A program made the position numbers and the translations under genes. DNA of 64,000 nucleotides from Cryoendolithus antarcticus (Eukaryota > Ascomycota > Dothideomycetes > Cladosporiales > Cladosporiaceae): assembly GCA_002077065.1 (NCBI GenBank), contig NAJO01000010.1:806001-870000 (forward strand). The letters run 5' to 3'. The notes under the pieces were generated by a model that made no database searches, had not been told where the DNA came from, and worked only from the letters and a program-made list of their open reading frames with translations. This document shows positions 41,444 to 53,089 of this stretch, in pieces; position 1 is the first letter of the stretch, and every line of letters starts with the position of its first letter.

Positions 41444-42255
41444 CCGCATCCCCTGCACCTCCCCCATCACCATCTAAAGAAACTTCAATAGGCACAGTCA
41501 TTACCGCTCTACCCCAACTCTGCCTCTCTAAATCCAGCATTCACTCCAGAGTCACCACTCCCTCGCACCTTCCCTACTGCCTCACATGTCATCACGTGCT
41601 CCCTTCAACCCCGGTCCCCGGCTCACGCCCTTGTGTAACCCGTTTATGCCCTTCCCGCAAGTTAGCCGCCTACGTCAGGCAGACAAACGGATTTGTTGAC
41701 ACCACGGCGGAACAGAATACTAATCTCCGACGCACCGCAACAGAATAGAATTTTGCTAGACACACAAAGCATCGAACACCAGGGAAGAAAGTTGGTAGTG
41801 CGAGTTGTGCATGTTGGTTACCGCGGTGTTTGAGGAATTGTACGCATCAGCATACGCAAAACGGTGATCGTAATTGCTGGGGCGGTTACCGATTGTGAAG
41901 GTGCGCATAAAGGAAATTTTGCTGAGTTGGGAGAAAGACAGGACCACTTACAGATCATCGACTGCAGAGCCCAAAGCCATTGCGCATTCGAGATAGGCTT
42001 ACCCATCGCTGCCTGGACGTTGTCGCCATTGTCACTCGCTGCTCCGAGTCGGTATTGCTATCGACGCCAACGCTCTCGCGTAGCATCTCGGATCGAACAT
42101 GCGAGGAAGCTGCTCCATCGAAACAGCTACCCTGATCATTGCTCAGCCTACTTTGAAACGACCTACCGGCAGAAGCGCTTCCGCTGAACGTATCAACCTT
42201 TGTCTCCTCCGAAATCCTCGCAAGCGCTGCCCAAGTGCACGTCGGTTGGGCCAAA
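41444..42255. other. Intergenic region, no gene seen
   Basis: About 810 bases between egt1 and the zinc-finger gene. Plus-strand frames 41368-41748 and 41864-42187 lack family features. Confidence 0.45.
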
Positions 42256-43653
42256 ATGCCAAACGACATTCATCGCTGGGAAGAGGGAGGTGCACTGGGT
42301 AGGCTGTCAAGATCCAGTGGGGGCGAGTTTCAATACTGACGAGCTCTCACAGTCCACCACTGTCCAGTGTGCGCAACCCCGCTGTCGAACCCACGCTCTC
42401 AGAAGAAATGCCTGGGTGATCATGTCGAGTGGTGCCGTCGCTACCATCATCAGCTGTTCAAGAAAGGTGAGCTATCACAGTGCTCTGTCAAGACCGAAGT
42501 TCAAAGCTGAGACTCTCCATCAGGTGGCAGCGTCCAATGTATGGCGTGCAACAGTTGCGATGATCAGCAGGATAAGCGTTGCCGTCACATTGCAGAGTTG
42601 ATCCAGACGCTTCGTCTGCTAGACCCAAAGCTCGCTCCCGCAATCGTATCTCCCACGGCTTCACCCGCATCGACCTCTTACCCGTCGCCAGGGCTGACGG
42701 GCTCGGCAACGAAGAAAGATCGAAAGGACGCTAAGAAAGCTGCTAAAGCGGCCACGCGACCGCCTCCCATCAGGGCCGAAGACATCAAGCGCATCGGCCA
42801 TATTTTGCATCCCGTCGACAAAGAAGAAGCTGACTTCGAGCAAGCTCTGCTGAACGACGACGATATCAATATGAACAGGTACTATCATCGCGGCACGGCC
42901 AACACCACCGAGATGCGCCACCGCTTCATCAAGCAGCATCGCGCTGGACTTGCGGAGCCTGTGATCCAGAAAGCAGATATGAAGCGCATCTTGGCCGAGT
43001 TGAAAGTACCGGAGAAGGCGTCAGGGAAACTTGAGAAGGCGCTCGTTGAGCAGATCCGGAACGCGGTTCAAGAGGACCTCATCCATGTACACGGCGAGGA
43101 GCAGCAGACAATGATGCGGAAGACGAGCTTCTGGCGCTGGGCGAGTAAGAAGGCTTACGCTCGATTGCTGGCGCATGGTATGATCTGGGACTGGAAAATC
43201 ACCGACGGAGGGTATGCGAGAGTTGATGCTGTAGCGGGAGCTGAGGACGTCGACCGCGATGAGCCAGTGGAAGCTGTTGAAGGACTTGAGGAGGGCATGG
43301 AAAACTTCGGACTCGGTGACGACACCACCCCGGAGCTGAGTGCGGACGACGAACCGTCGGATGCTTCGCGCGCTGGTGCCGCTTCGACTCCAAACACCTC
43401 GCGTAATACGTCGGCCTCTTCTGAGTCTCGCGGAAGACGCTTGCTGAGAGATGAGCCCGAGCCCGAGCTCGAAGATGATGGATGGACCCCAATCGCCAAA
43501 GCCAAGTCTGGTCGTCGAGCCAAGGCACCGCCGCCTATCAGGGTCAAGATGGAGGCCAATCACGGACTCGGTCATCTGATGATGAAGTCCACTCCAAGGT
43601 TCGGGCTAGGACAGATGGGCTTCTTCCGTGATGAGGACGAGGAGAATCAGTGA
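42256..43653 (+). CDS. Conserved-looking protein with N-terminal cysteine/histidine zinc site
   Basis: Three exons: 42256-42289, 42353-42466 and 42524-43653, 425 residues. The first splice joins WEEG to VHHCPVCATPLS and the second joins HHQLFKK to GGSVQCMACNSC, so both introns rebuild a zinc-binding N-terminus: CPVC ... CLGDHVEWC ... CMACNSC ... CRH. A Lys/Ala linker (KKDRKDAKKAAKAA) leads to a helical middle domain (DIKRIGHILHPVDKEEADFEQALL, MRKTSFWRWASKKAYARLLAHG). The C-terminal third is acidic and Ser-rich (DEPEPELEDDGWTPIAKAKSG), ending MGFFRDEDEENQ. I do not know the family. The zinc module could bind RNA or protein; nuclear or cytosolic. Confidence 0.75.
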
Positions 43654-44265
43654 GGGTACAGAATGATGGCGTTCCCTTGCGCGCGTGATCACTCGCACTG
43701 CCGCATCTCAGCGAAGTCTGAGTCAGACTGAGGCTGTCAAGTCCCATGGCTGCGAACGCTGTGACAGTCGTTAGGAGTACTTGGGGTCTCATGCATTAGC
43801 GAAGGGGAGTTTCCTTGGTTAGTCACTGTTGAGGGTTGTTTGCCTCGCCAGTAGAAGACGGCATACACGGGCGCACCGGCGGTCAGAGAGAACGCACAAG
43901 GCGGTATGCAGGCTTTGCTTGTGATAATATTCGGATCCGATACTGCCAACCCATCGTGCTAGATTCATTCCATCCTTTCACGTCTCACAATGCACGCTCT
44001 AAAGTCCGCAAGCAGTCCGGCGGGATAGCCGCTCCGTGCCGCCGCTTAGATAAGAGATTGATAACGTAAGGCCGGAGAATCGTAGATTTCCAAGCTGTGG
44101 CGTCACTCATATCGACTCTTCGAGCATCTGCCCGACCTCTGTAATACACACTGACTGTCGAAGTATACTAAGACTGGGTTGTAGGCAAATACAGCAGATC
44201 AATCGATCTAGGATACTGCAGGCCCCGACTTATACCCCAAGGACACAGCAAGACCGATTCTCACC
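43654..44265. other. Intergenic region
   Basis: About 610 bases between the zinc-site gene and nmd3. No gene seen. Confidence 0.45.
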
Positions 44266-45819
44266 ATGTCGATGGAGGTGGACGCGGTGCCGCTCCCCAT
44301 GCGGAGCATACCACACACAACAGCAACGATCCTCTGTTACAACTGCGGCGCACCCATAGACGGGACACTTGCAGCTGGCGCGCTATGTTCTGACTGTCTC
44401 AAGCTCACCGTCGACATTACGAATGGCATCGACCGGGAGGGCATACTACACATGTGCAGAGACTGCGATCGGTGGCATTCGCCACCCACACAATGGGTCG
44501 TCGCATCTCTGGAGTCGCGGGAACTGCTAGCACTATGCCTGCGAAAAATGCGCGGCCTGAGCAAGACGCGGATCATTGACGCTGCCTTCATCTGGACGGA
44601 GCCACATTCACGGAGAATAAAGTTGAAAGTCACAGTCCAAGCAGAGGCGATGCAGGGCACGATACTACAGCAGACGTTTGAGGTCGAGTTTGCACAACAC
44701 TACAAGCAATGTCCCGACTGTCAAAAGTCATACACCCACAACACCTGGAGAGCAGTTGTACAAGTGAGGCAGAAGGTGCCGCACAAGCGGACTTTTCTCT
44801 ATCTCGAACAATTCATGCTCAAGCAAGGTGCGCACAAGGACTGCATCAACATCAAAGAAGTGCAAAACGGGATTGACTTCTACTTTGCTCAACGAAATCA
44901 CGCCGAGAAGTTCGTAGACTTCCTCCACAGCGTGGCTCCCATTCGGACGAAGAAATCGCAAGAGCTGATCTCAGTCGACATCCACACTTCGACAAAATCC
45001 TACAAGTTCTCCTTCGCCTGTGAGATCGTCCCAATCTGCAAAGACGATCTCGTCGCCCTTCCCTCCAAGATTGCAAAAGCAATCGGCAACATCCCGCCTC
45101 TAGTGCTCTGCCACCGAGTTGGCACAGCAGTGAATTTCTTGGATCCAAACACAATGCACACAGCCGATCTTTCGACACCGATATACTGGCGTGCACCCTT
45201 CGCTCCTTTGGCCAATGTGAAGGACCTTGTGGAGTTCGTCATCATGGACATCGAGCCCATCGCTGCACCGCAAGGCCGCTTCACGCACGCAGAAGCCACC
45301 ATAGTCCGCGCCTCAGACTTGGGAGTAAATGACACGACATATCTCGTCCGCACACATCTGGGATCCATCTTGCATCCGGGCGACTCCGCCATGGGCTACC
45401 TCTTGAGTGGCACACAATACAACAACGACAACTTCGACGCAATTCTCGATAGCAAAACTTACGCTGGCGCAATGCCAGACGTCATACTGGTGAAGAAACA
45501 CTACGCCTCTCGCAAGAAGAACAAGACGCGGAATTGGAAGTTGAGGCGCTTAGCAAAGGAGGAGAACGACATGAAGCCGCGCAAGCAAGACGCGGAGAGG
45601 GAGGAATACGATTACGAGCAGTTCTTGCAGGACCTGGAAGCCGATCCGGAATTGCGACAGGCTACGAATCTGTACAAGAATGCGGAGGAAACTGCGAAGA
45701 TGAAGGAGGCTATGGAGACGGATGATGAAGATGAGGGGATGGAGATTCCGATGGAGCAACTGATTGACGAGATGGAGGAGATGGGGATGGTGGATGATGA
45801 TGAGGGTGAGGAGGTGTAA
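44266..45819 (+). CDS. nmd3: 60S ribosomal export protein Nmd3
   Basis: Intronless, 517 residues. N-terminal zinc sites (CYNCGAPIDGTLAAGALCSDCL, CRDCDRWH and CPDCQKSY) and the conserved body (RKMRGLSKTRIIDAAFIWTEPHS, WRAVVQVRQKVPHKRTFLYLEQ, GIDFYFAQRNHAEKFVDFL) are typical of Nmd3. Nmd3 loads on the pre-60S subunit and bridges it to the exportin Crm1. The C-terminus is very acidic (EMETDDEDEGMEIPMEQLIDE) and leucine/methionine-rich, in line with its nuclear export signal. Confidence 0.97.
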   Translation: MSMEVDAVPLPMRSIPHTTATILCYNCGAPIDGTLAAGALCSDCLKLTVDITNGIDREGILHMCRDCDRWHSPPTQWVVASLESRELLALCLRKMRGLSKTRIIDAAFIWTEPHSRRIKLKVTVQAEAMQGTILQQTFEVEFAQHYKQCPDCQKSYTHNTWRAVVQVRQKVPHKRTFLYLEQFMLKQGAHKDCINIKEVQNGIDFYFAQRNHAEKFVDFLHSVAPIRTKKSQELISVDIHTSTKSYKFSFACEIVPICKDDLVALPSKIAKAIGNIPPLVLCHRVGTAVNFLDPNTMHTADLSTPIYWRAPFAPLANVKDLVEFVIMDIEPIAAPQGRFTHAEATIVRASDLGVNDTTYLVRTHLGSILHPGDSAMGYLLSGTQYNNDNFDAILDSKTYAGAMPDVILVKKHYASRKKNKTRNWKLRRLAKEENDMKPRKQDAEREEYDYEQFLQDLEADPELRQATNLYKNAEETAKMKEAMETDDEDEGMEIPMEQLIDEMEEMGMVDDDEGEEV

Positions 45820-46076
45820 ACAGTATGCACATGGCGGGGTTCGCTTTTCTACCTCCAGCTGTGTGTTAGAAGTAGTCATAATAGGACCAACTCCGATTTT
45901 GGTAGGTATCGCTGCGCTATGCTAGCCGCCTAGAAATGCAAATCAGCAACCCCAGGTAGCATGCAGACCCTTTCACCCCCCAACTCCATGCTTCCACAGC
46001 ACCGCATGTGCAACTATGACACCTGCTCCCAATCTCTAAGTTGGGTCAGGCAAGGCTCCGATCTTCCTCAATCGAA

Positions 46077-47950
46077 TTACGATTTTCGACGCTTGAACTT
46101 GTAGAACTTCCCGCCCTGTGCAATAGATCCACTTCCATGATTTCGGCTCATCACCACCGAAGGAGTGCGATCATCCGAGCTCATACTTGCCAGCGCGAAG
46201 GAATCAGTATTGTGCGCGAAGAACAGCATGGCGCCATCCTCGATACGTTTGACCGACAACACTCCGATAGCGCCTGCACTCTGACTATTCTTCACGGAAG
46301 GATGGCCCATGAAGTCGTTCTCGATGAAGCCCTTGATCGCCTCGTCCTCGTTCACGACCTCCATGGCTCCCGTGGAGGTAGCTCGATGTGAATAGAAGAC
46401 GCGGTCGGAGCAAGTCGATGCCGCGAGCGTGGTGCCCATGTGCTCGCCCGTGCCACTTGTGACGGTGGCGACGGAGGTACGATCTTCGTCCATGGCAGTG
46501 GGCACAACGTGAGCGCCGATGCCAACGAGTGCGGCAGGTCCGATGCGGCCGCGGTGCTTCATACCGATACCGCCCGATGATGCGCCGCAAGCGATATTGC
46601 CGTAGATGTCGATTGCGATCGCGCCGACTGTGTCAGTGATTAGGTCCTCCTCCATGGCCGAAGGAGCAAGTGATGGAGCTCGCGGTGGGTATTGCTGATT
46701 ATTGGACATCTCAGCAAGCAGACTCTGATCGAGATTGTAGTCCGTGGCGAGGCTCGTAGGAACCATGGTGGGAGGTAACGGGACTCCGTCGGGGCTTCGT
46801 GCGCCACCACTATCGGACGACCTCTCGCTCCACAGCCGACGTTGCGTAGCCGGTGACACGTAGCCTTGGTCATGCTCATAGACCGAATCATCGTCGAACT
46901 CCAAGTGCATGGGCTGTGTCACTCTCGAAGGCTGCGTGATACCCTGCAGCTCTGCTGAATACGTCTGTGCAGCACTTTGTGTGCTGTTCGCGAGATGATG
47001 CGCGGATGGCCGAGTTGGCACGTATGGTGGTCCATCCGGGTCAGTGTACTCCTCGTTCGCGTTCGGGAGGGTGTGTTGCTGGCCATTGTACGCATACTGT
47101 CTGCTTGAGCGTCTCGATGGTGGCGAGTCCAGTGGCGGCGGCTCATCCGATTGTGGTGGCGAGATTGGCTGCGCGTCATTGTAGAGAGCTTGTGCCAGGC
47201 TGTCCGTATATTGTCTTCGTGGCCGATCTGCTGGGAGGGCCGGCTGGTAGTGGCCGACATCTATATCCGATTGTGCAGGGGAGGGACCGTAGTGGGCGTT
47301 CGTAGCTTCCATCTCCTTGCGCTCCGCAGCTCTTAGGTCCTGACTCCAGCGGGTCCATCGTTCCTTGGCAGCAGGCGAGACTAGCGATTCAAAAGGCATG
47401 ATCTTCATGCCGTGCTCCCACGCAAAGTCTGTCGCACCTTGGCCCACGAGTAGGTTTGGTGGCACGCGGCGGAGTGAGAGCTGAGTAGCGGAGAAGTCCA
47501 GCAGTAGGCGAGCCAAGCTGATTGGGTTCTTGATCTCTGCGTACTGTTAGCAAGATGTTTGGACTATTCGAGGGAGACACTGACGTGCTACTGCCCCAGC
47601 ACCTCCGCTACGTCCGTCATGATCGACAATGACAGCGTCGCATTCTACGACGCCATCCATTGCAAGGTTGCTTCCATACCCAGCGTTGGTGATCTCTCTG
47701 TCTTCAAGACACTTGAGGGCAAGTTCTACACCTTCAACGGCTGAGCCTCCACCCCGCAATACTTTCATGCCCATGCTCGCAGCGCTGGGAGATGTCAGTG
47801 GAAGCCACATCCGCACAGCATGACAGTCACTCACTCGCTGCAAGCCTGCAGATGTGTTATTTCATAGGCAACGCTGTGATATCCGGCGCCGGCGTGGACG
47901 AATACGCACGCAGTGTCCGTTCCCTTACGCCACTTCTTGTTGGAGAACAT
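46077..47950 (-). CDS. Taspase-1-like threonine aspartase / N-terminal nucleophile hydrolase
   Basis: Three exons on the minus strand: 47950-47835, 47784-47585 and 47536-46077, 591 residues. Motifs of the asparaginase_2/taspase class: VFVHAGAGYHS, MKVLRGGGSAVEGVELALKCLED, TNAGYGSNLAMDG, VECDAVIVD, and QIKNPISLARLLLDF rebuilt across intron 2. Late in the protein come DTVGAIAIDIYGNIACGASSGG with the Thr of the self-cleaving nucleophile (near residue 400), then GRIGPAALVGIGAHVV. Between them lies an insertion of about 200 low-complexity residues (Pro, Ser, Gln, Arg). The family cleaves itself after Asp at the DT bond to form an active Ntn hydrolase. Substrates in fungi are not known. Confidence 0.9.
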
Positions 47951-47993
47951 GACGAAGCAGTTGCAGCGGACTGATCAATCCACGAGTTGCCTC

Positions 47994-48765
47994 CTAGAGC
48001 AGAAAGGATACAAGCTCTGGTCTACCGAGATCTTGCCCCAGTAGCCCTTGTTGCCACTCGTGAAGTGTAGCTTTCTGGCTGAAGAAAGAACGCGTTGGCG
48101 GTCCGCGAACAAATCGGAGAAGATGCTGGGGGTAGTGGCAGTGCGCTGTGGCTCTGCGGATGACCTTAGGTGTAAGGAAAAGAGAATGAGCCGAAGTGTC
48201 GTAGGTGCTTGCGGAGGGAGCAGCACGTGCCGAGCGCAGTACGTCGGTGAGTCTGCTGTAAAGGGCGTTCCTCTTCACTGCCAGTCCGCTCTGGCTGTAC
48301 AGACTGTGTGTCTCGCACTCCTCGTCGATGAGTGAGGTGGCGGTATCAAGGACGGTATGAAGTTCGGCTTGGTACTTCAAGGTGATGTAGTCGGCGAGTG
48401 CGTTGTACTGTGACCACACGGACATATGTGGCTTATATGAGGCCCATGCTGCTCTTCAGGTGTCAGGAAAGGATTTTCGAGGCACGTGATGCCAATGGCA
48501 CTCACGGAGTAAGTGAAGGAGGATATGGTATGCGAGTGAGGAGGAGGATAACGAGCGTATGAAGGGATGGGTGAGGATGAAAGCAGTGTGAGAGAGGCTG
48601 ACTTGAGAGTGCTCATGAAGTGGAAGTCCCAAGGCCAGACGACCGGGTCGAATCCCGCGTTGTGCGCCTGCCTGCTGAGGATGAGGAAGTCGCAACTCAC
48701 TCTCGGCGCGTCCAGACGCGGAATCGTGACACTACGGTGCTCAAATCTCGACAATCTGATGCCAT
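47994..48765 (-). CDS. Unknown protein, tentative three-exon model
   Basis: Proposed minus-strand exons: 48765-48718, 48667-48506 and 48407-47994, 207 residues, phases agreeing. It opens MASDCRDLSTVVSRFR, then AHNAGFDPVVWPWDFHFMSTL, and across a good GTGAGT...CACAG intron YNALADYITLKYQAELHTVLD and a helical IDEECETHSLYSQSGLAVKRNALYSRLTDVL. The pattern is an alpha-helical soluble protein. The first intron is unsure: a 29-nt intron (48700-48672) also keeps frame but would be unusually short. The last ~60 residues are weak, and another splice may remove them. No family recognised. Confidence 0.5.
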
Positions 48766-49268
48766 TTTGATATCAATGAGCCTTAGAGAAGTTCTAGGCC
48801 TAGCAACGAGCGATTGTTCTCGCCGGTTGACAGCGCGAGACGAAATCATTCATGTTAATGTTCTCCACGTGGTTTCTTTGATGAGCCAGACTCCCGATCG
48901 GCGAGGACAGTGAAGGCCTTGGTCCCTCTAGTCGGCCCAGCTGCTTGTGAAATTGTCTGTTCGACGAGTCTCGGGCATCAGCATGAATCGTTGGGAGATA
49001 AGGCCGATTGAGTCCAGTTGAGAATAGATATGTGAGGGGGGAGTCTTGCCTGGCAGAATGACACCCTGTAAAATGCCGTGTGCCTGAGGTCCCCCACAAT
49101 TCGGTCACTTCACCTTGTCTTACGCAGCTCGAGGCAACATCGAAACCCAGACGGCACATTGCCACACAGCTCGATCCATTTCCTTCATGAGGTCCACCAG
49201 TCGTCAGTCTTGATCGCGGACGTATACCAAAGGCAATCTAGCCAGTCATCCTCCCACATCTACTCAAT
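48766..49268. other. Intergenic region between divergent genes
   Basis: About 500 bases between the unknown minus-strand gene and arp3. No gene seen. Confidence 0.45.
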
Positions 49269-50707
49269 ATGGCGAACCAAACCCCCGCCGTTGTCATGGA
49301 CAAGTCAGTTGTCCTCCATTGCCGATTCAAGAGGCCGCATACTAATGACGGAATAGCGGCACGGGATACTCGAAACTCGGCTTTGCAGGCAACGACTCTC
49401 CCTCATTCGTCTTTCCGACCGCAATAGCAACAAAAGGGCCAGCTGGCGGTGGTGGAGGGACCGGCTCAGGCAGACCAGCAGTAGGCAACAAACCCTCCTT
49501 CCTCACCGGGGGCGCAGGGCCAGGGGGTCACTTATCAGGAAAGCGAGGCACGGAGGACTTGGACTTCTTCATTGGCGATGAGGCATTGGCAGCAGCAGCT
49601 GGGCCAGGTACGTCAGAGTAAATACATGGCTCAGCAAAGAAACGTCGTGACTGACAAGAAGATACAGGCTACGGAATCCACTACCCCATCCGCCACGGCC
49701 AAGTCGAAAACTGGGACCACATGGAGCGCTTCTGGTCCAACAGCATCTTCAAATACCTGCGCGTCGAACCCGAAGACCACCACTTCCTGCTCACCGAACC
49801 TCCCCTCAACCCACCCGAGAACCGCGAGAATACAGCAGAAATCATGTTCGAGTCCTTCAATTGCGCCGGTCTCTACATCGCCGTGCAAGCCGTGCTGGCG
49901 CTAGCAGCCTCCTGGACATCGTCGAAAGCGCAGGACCGCTCCTTGACCGGCACGGTGATAGATTCAGGAGAGGGTGTCACGCATGTCATTCCAGTGGCAG
50001 AGGGATATGTGATTGGGAGTAGTATCAAGAGCATTCCCATTGCGGGACGGGATATCACGTACTTCGTGCAATCACTCCTTCGAGACCGAGGCGAGCCCGA
50101 CAGCAGTCTCAAGACGGCAGAAAAGATCAAGGAGGAGTTCTGCTACGTTTCACCGAACATCGTGCAAGAATTCGCGCGTTTTGACCGCGAGCCGGGAGAC
50201 AGATTCAAGACTTACGATGTGCGGCAGCCGGGTGGGAAGTCAGTCACGGTGGATGTGGGGTATGAGAGATTTCTGGCACCGGAGATCTTCTTCAACCCGG
50301 AAATCTACTCTTCAGACTTCCTCACACCCCTACCCAACATCGTCGACACAGTCATTCAGACATCGCCCATTGATGTGCGACGTGGGCTGTACAAGAATAT
50401 TGTACTTTCTGGTGGCTCGACACTTTACAAGGACTTCGGGCGACGGCTACAGCGCGATATACGGCATCTGGTGGACGCACGAATCCAAGCAAGCGAGGCG
50501 CGAGCTGGCAACAGTGCCAAAAGTGGAGGACTGGAGGTGCAGGTCATCAGTCACAAGCGGCAACGGCATGGACCTTGGTTTGGGGGTAGTCTGCTGGGGC
50601 AAACGCCAGAGTTCCGGAGCTACTGTCACAGCAAGGCGGACTATGATGAGATCGGGCCGAGCATCGTGCGGCGGTTTGCGTTGCTGGGCGGGCCGGGGAG
50701 TACGTGA
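49269..50707 (+). CDS. arp3: Actin-related protein 3 (Arp3), Arp2/3 complex
   Basis: Three exons: 49269-49303, 49357-49607 and 49668-50707, 441 residues. The actin fold is evident: [18 protein letters not shown] (phosphate loop 1, rebuilt over intron 1), the [10 protein letters not shown] insert, [42 protein letters not shown] (phosphate loop 2), [16 protein letters not shown] and a C-terminal [14 protein letters not shown] Gly-rich loop ([12 protein letters not shown]) follows the first strand, usual for fungal Arp3. Arp2/3 nucleates branched actin at endocytic patches; GMF elsewhere in the window debranches it. Intron 1 has a GTCAGT donor. Confidence 0.97.
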
Positions 50708-53089
50708 GAGGAGAATGAAAGGACTGACACGCAACAAGTACGATCCGAATTCCAGGTCGCTGCGCCGATAGGAGATCCGGTCAGGCCTCGTAGCCGCTGC
50801 TGGATCCGTCGGTGTGGATGCCCGGCGCCGCCGTGCGCAAGGCGCCAATGTGCACTGTGCGCGGTCTTTGCCGCGTTCCTGCGAGGGCTGTCATGTATAT
50901 AAGCCAGGATCATGAGCTAGCCCAGGCGTGCTCAGCCGCCGTACGAAAACGAGACCATGTCACCGGTATACTCCATCGAAAGTCGTTGCCTTCATGTTCT
51001 CCACGACACGTCACTGGCATGGAGGCAGCCGTGTGATCCACTCATTGTGAACGAGTCTGGCGCTACCGCCAACGCCTTCCATACCCAGTGAATATGGCGA
51101 GGCCGTGACAGCGCGTCAGCGAAGTAACATGACGACTAGCCCTCGTGAGTGTCATCGACACAGCGCGTCCGCTCCCAGGCCCGGGGTAATGCCCATGCTA
51201 CGATGCATTGTTGTTTGGCTGCGTTGCGTCCAGACCCCCCCTGGCCCCCTTGCGTCGCCCATTTCTACCGCGCGTCTGTCGGTAATTACCTCGCGGCAGT
51301 CGGCTGGGTCGGCAGAATGAACCACAGTTACTGTTCCTAGGTCATCCCCCGGGTGTTTCCTTCGAGAACATGCTAATGCCAGCATTCCAGTCTTCTCGGA
51401 ACCAGGCAATCGGGATATGTGTAGGCGCTTTTGATCACGTGCATGGTAGTCTGTTTCAACGACATGTCATCGCTGGCTAGACGGCAAGCGAGTGCGGCGC
51501 TGTGTGGAGGGGTGTTTTCATGGCGGAAGCGGGTGATTGGGGTGGAGCGGGATCTTGGGCCTCAGGATCTAATGATCCGAGGCTTCTCGGGCGGAATGAC
51601 CACCTCGGGGCGGGTCTTCTCGGTGGGTGTGCTGACTCGTCTTGACAGTGCAGGAACCGTGTAGCCAAGGTTTGACTGTTGAGGCAGGTTCCAAGTAGCC
51701 AGCAGGGTTACGCCTTTTGCACACATGTAGTCCAACCGTGTGAACTGTCGAGAGCGTCCGCTGGGCCTGCCATTCGCTGCTCGTCATCATCAACGCTAGG
51801 AGGTTTTCGGCCAGTATGGTTGTCGACTGCTTCGCATATCACTGTCAGCGCGAGCATAGTCATATCATCGCCGCAACCTCGGGGCCACGACCCAGAGCTT
51901 GACAATCACTCGCAATGTTATTATAGAACTACCAGGCTGTCTTGTCGCCCGCGCCTCGGTGGCACCATACCATTTGCGGTCGTTTATCGAATCTACATGT
52001 ATCAAGCGGTGTTCAGTCCCGTTTTGACCGGAGATCAGTCCGTTTACAAGGTCACATTGCCCGCACGTCCGGGTCAGCACTCCACAACTGATCAACGGCT
52101 AGATCACTTTGGCAAAGCCAAGACCAACAGCTCTCGTGAGCTATGCTAGATATGCTAGATGACGACAAAGCGAAGAGAGTGCTGGACGCATCCAGGAGTT
52201 GTACATGGATTAGAAATAGAATAAACCTGGGATGGAGATGCACGAACTGGGTTTCTCATGCATGCGAGCCGCGCGCTTATCGAGTCATTCAAGATCGCGC
52301 GGCAGACGGGACGAGATCGCGTCATGATGCTTCGGCAGTGGAAACCGTGAACCCAGCAAGTTGGGAAGCGGCAGATGATGGCAAGGGCAGGCGCATGCAT
52401 TGCTTGGACGCGCCTTCGATGCACGCGAATGCAAAGTCGGTGGAAATTACCAGGCACCGAGACAAGTCTCCCATCGACCTACCAACAACGGCTCGCCAGG
52501 GTTCGCGTCTTGCCATCTACCGATCAATCAAACGCCACAATCTCAAGCTCAAGCGCGTTCACCGGCCCGGTCGGTCTTGGTGTTGTCCCCGCTCCCTGGC
52601 ATCTGCACGCCTACCCCGAGTCCCCGAAGCTCCCGATCCTACCTCGACTTTACGATTGTACGACGTGAGAGACGTTCGCAGCTGCACAACGAGGCTCGTG
52701 TCTGCTCGGGCATGATCCTTCGATTTACTGTTATTCCGAAGCGTTTGAGCACTGGTGATTTCCGCGTCTGGACGGCTATTCGTGGATCAATCGCGTCTGG
52801 ATGTACATCTGCTGCTAAACGGCTTCCTTCGAGATCAGTCAATGGATACATGAGGCTGCATCACCTGATCTCACCTTGCTCACTCCCCTCGCGACCCGAA
52901 GCGCTTCGATCCGTTCCCCAATAGCTCTCGCCCATCCTGGACGCGGACGCCGAAAGCCATCCCGTCGACTCGTTACTTCACTCGGTACTGGCCCCAGTCA
53001 CTCCTCAGTCACACCACGCCGCTACCATTTCCGCGCCTGGCTCACAGTACGGCACTGCTGGGCGCTCGCCCACGCAGGCCCAGAGTCGG
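50708..53089. other. Gene-poor region before the Zn2Cys6 gene
   Basis: About 2.4 kb, the longest gap in the window. Open frames (for example 51679-52149 and 52143-52715) are short, overlap on both strands and show no domain. The in-frame sequence just before 53090 is open back to a TAG near 52922 that could be an intron end (CCCCAATAG), so an upstream exon of the regulator gene may hide here. No repeat or transposon signature was seen. Confidence 0.5.

Noticed and set aside
48672..48700. 29-nt intron in the unknown minus-strand gene
   Set aside because: Below the usual fungal minimum; a 50-nt intron (48717-48668) also keeps frame and was preferred, though not proven.
51679..52715. Plus-strand frames of 156 and 190 codons
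   Set aside because: Overlap many other frames on both strands, no domains, and lie in the gene-poor gap.
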